Below are positions 15,372-16,711 of a DNA stretch of 16,711 nt, one piece after another. Within the stretch, counting starts at the first letter, position 1. Every line of letters begins with the position of its first letter. The position numbers were made by a program, and so were the translations under genes. The notes below the pieces were generated by a model. It did not search any database. It was not told where the DNA came from and worked only from the letters and a program-made list of their open reading frames with translations. The DNA is from Mucidula mucida (taxonomy: Eukaryota > Basidiomycota > Agaricomycetes > Agaricales > Physalacriaceae), in assembly GCA_015501055.1 (NCBI GenBank), contig JADNYV010000741.1, forward strand, positions 1 through 16,711, read 5' to 3'.

Positions 15372-16711
15372 ATGACAGACCTGTCGAGGACAAATGGTGC
15401 ATCCACGCCTTCGCCCATCCTCGAATATCACCCTGGCCCGCCACAGGCAACCGCCGAACCACTAGAGCCTCCAGAATCGAGCGCGTCGCCACGCAAAAAA
15501 GTGGCTCTCAGATCCGCGCCTTCCAGGCTCTCGCAGACGAGTCCGACATCGACTGGGACCAGCCTTCTTGGGACGAGCTTGTCCAGCTTATGGACATGGA
15601 AGAGATCTTCCATAATAGCACCACTGACCCGAACGGTGATATTGTAATGAGCGTTGACATTCTCCTCGACGACATTGCAGACCTCTATCACGTAGATCCA
15701 GCCGGTAAGCGTCTGGCCGCATCCGTGCCTCTGCCGTGGCCTATTGAATGTGCTCTAGAACAGGTGTGGTCAAAGTCCCAGATACGGGAGCTCATGGGTG
15801 TGCTCAAAGAGCGCGGACGGACGGTGTTTTTTACTAGGTTCGTCTCAGAGTATCAAATACCGATCCCGAAGCTTCTTCTCGCATTCAATATAAGTTTGGT
15901 GCGCGTTTTCTTGGCCGTGACGTGTATTTCGTTAATGCGTAGCAGTGTCCCGAGCTCCGACTTATGAGCTCAAGAACACTCTTGTATTTTCTCAACTTGG
16001 CAATGGGTCGCGCGTATGTCTTCTTGTGGGTCCTGATCCGCTGATTGACGGTTTTACAACCTAGATTGGCTACGCGGGACAGACTGACACAATACAACAC
16101 CATACAAGATGCTGCAAATCTCATTCAGACCTCCAAGAATATCTTGATTCTCACCGGCGCAGGCATTAGTAAGTCGATTGTTGATATACTGTGGTCAATT
16201 GTTGACCCTTATGTCCAGGCGTTCTTGCGGCATTCCGGACTTCCGGTCTCGCGATGGCCTCTATGCATCATTAAGCGAGTATGAGTTGGATGATCCACAA
16301 CAGATGTGCGAACTTGTTGTGTACATCCATTGTTTCTAACATTGACATGATTTTAGGTTCGACATCAGCTATTTCCGTGATAAACCTTCTGGTACGTGTC
16401 TTATCGTAACGTTTGGATATTGATTGCCAACATCCCAACAGTATTCTAGTACGTCGCGTTTTCCTCGGTCCTCGCCACAGATTGACGGCGTGATGTAGTT
16501 CGTTTGCTAGGTTCGTTTTCAGTTTTCTTATGTGTCTACATTTAACATGTCTGCCATAGTAAGATATACCCCTCCAACTTCATACCATCGCCTTGTCATC
16601 GATTTATAAAGCTTATCGAAACAAGGACAAGTAGTCCGATCCCAACACCTACCTTTCCACTCATTTAACCTGTTCTACAGTTGCTTCGTGTAAATCGTCC
16701 ATTGACCAAGT
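15372..16711 (+). CDS. Sir2-family NAD-dependent protein deacetylase, 5' part, frame-disrupted
   Basis: Sirtuins remove acyl groups from histones and other proteins using NAD. Inferred exons: 15372-15898, 15946-16013, 16065-16168, 16219-16305, 16357-16391, 16442-16448 (7 nt), 16499-16510 (12 nt), 16560-16630, 16681-16689 (9 nt), continuing past the edge. The N-terminus is disordered (MTDLSRTNGASTPSP). The Sir2-preceding region has DWDQPSWDELVQLMDMEE and IRELMGVLKERGRTVFFTRF, then CPELRLMSSRTLLYFL. The catalytic start is clear: TQYNTIQDAANLI, ILILTGAGIS, CGIPDFRSRDGLYASLSEYE, FDISYFRDKPS, IYPSNFIPSPCHRFIKLIE. Frame breaks: at the A6 run 15495-15500 (one more A restores frame), at 16219-16227 (one more T gives GAGIS-V-S-CGIPDF), and perhaps near 16620-16630. 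It could be a pseudogene, or a gene seen through homopolymer base-calling errors. The HIS-containing deacetylase core (NYTQNIDTLE region) would lie beyond the window. Confidence 0.82.

Noticed and set aside
16169..16227. Alternative sirtuin splice using a GTCGAT donor to avoid the second frameshift
   Set aside because: It would add an extra residue inside the invariant NAD-binding loop and uses a weaker donor than the GTAAGT two codons earlier.
4393..16441. Biosynthetic gene cluster linking the hydrolase and the two SDRs
   Set aside because: No synthase, P450, transporter or regulator is present, and the genes are separated by housekeeping-type genes and a 2.4-kb gap.

Overview
The window reads as nuclear DNA of a filamentous basidiomycete, most likely an Agaricomycete. 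Genes are cut by many short GT-AG introns of about 45-65 nt, intergenic spaces are short, TATA boxes lie 40-140 bp before start codons, and a nuclear tRNA-Tyr carries a small anticodon-loop intron. There are no bacterial-style operons, CRISPR arrays or rRNA. I rebuilt the gene models by hand-splicing the translated frames, so exon edges are inferred from splice motifs, phase and protein continuity.

Left part (1-3450, all minus strand): two tandem family 1 pectate lyases (PL1) with the same exon structure, including a 9-nt microexon. The left copy (1-795, cut by the window edge) has a 1-nt deletion in exon 2. The right copy (1117-3380) is intact through its catalytic core but seems to lose frame near the C-terminus. 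Its second intron holds a 743-bp MITE-like element (2292-3034) with 265-bp, nearly identical terminal inverted repeats and a TA target duplication. Removing the element leaves an ordinary 48-nt intron.

Middle (4240-7960): a small multi-pass membrane protein that looks EXPERA/EBP-like (4339-5128, +); an intron-bearing tRNA-Tyr(GTA) (5171-5255, +); a complete dienelactone hydrolase-family enzyme with a Cys-Asp-His triad (5574-6692, +); and, converging on it, a short-chain dehydrogenase/reductase (6843-7956, -). About 2.4 kb follow (8051-10443) in which I recognise no gene.

Right part (10444-16711): a divergent pair whose candidate start codons are one base apart, namely a 97-aa unknown protein (10444-10787, -) and an RRG7/DUF2034 nuclease-fold protein probably sent to mitochondria (10789-11487, +). 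Next come a second SDR (12150-13199, +), an intronless acidic 167-aa unknown protein behind a strong TATA box (13472-13975, +), a tail-anchored protein of uncertain family with an apparent frameshift (14122-14986, -), and a divergent Sir2-type sirtuin that runs off the right edge (15372-16711, +). The sirtuin has tiny exons and two or three apparent 1-2 nt losses.

The genes look like ordinary neighbours rather than one pathway: wall degradation (PL1), small-molecule redox and hydrolysis (two SDRs, DLH), mitochondrial maintenance (RRG7) and chromatin/NAD (sirtuin). The most distinctive signals are the clean intronic insertion in a PL1 paralog, the conserved microexons, the start-to-start divergent pair, and frameshifts that hit some genes while neighbours are fully intact.
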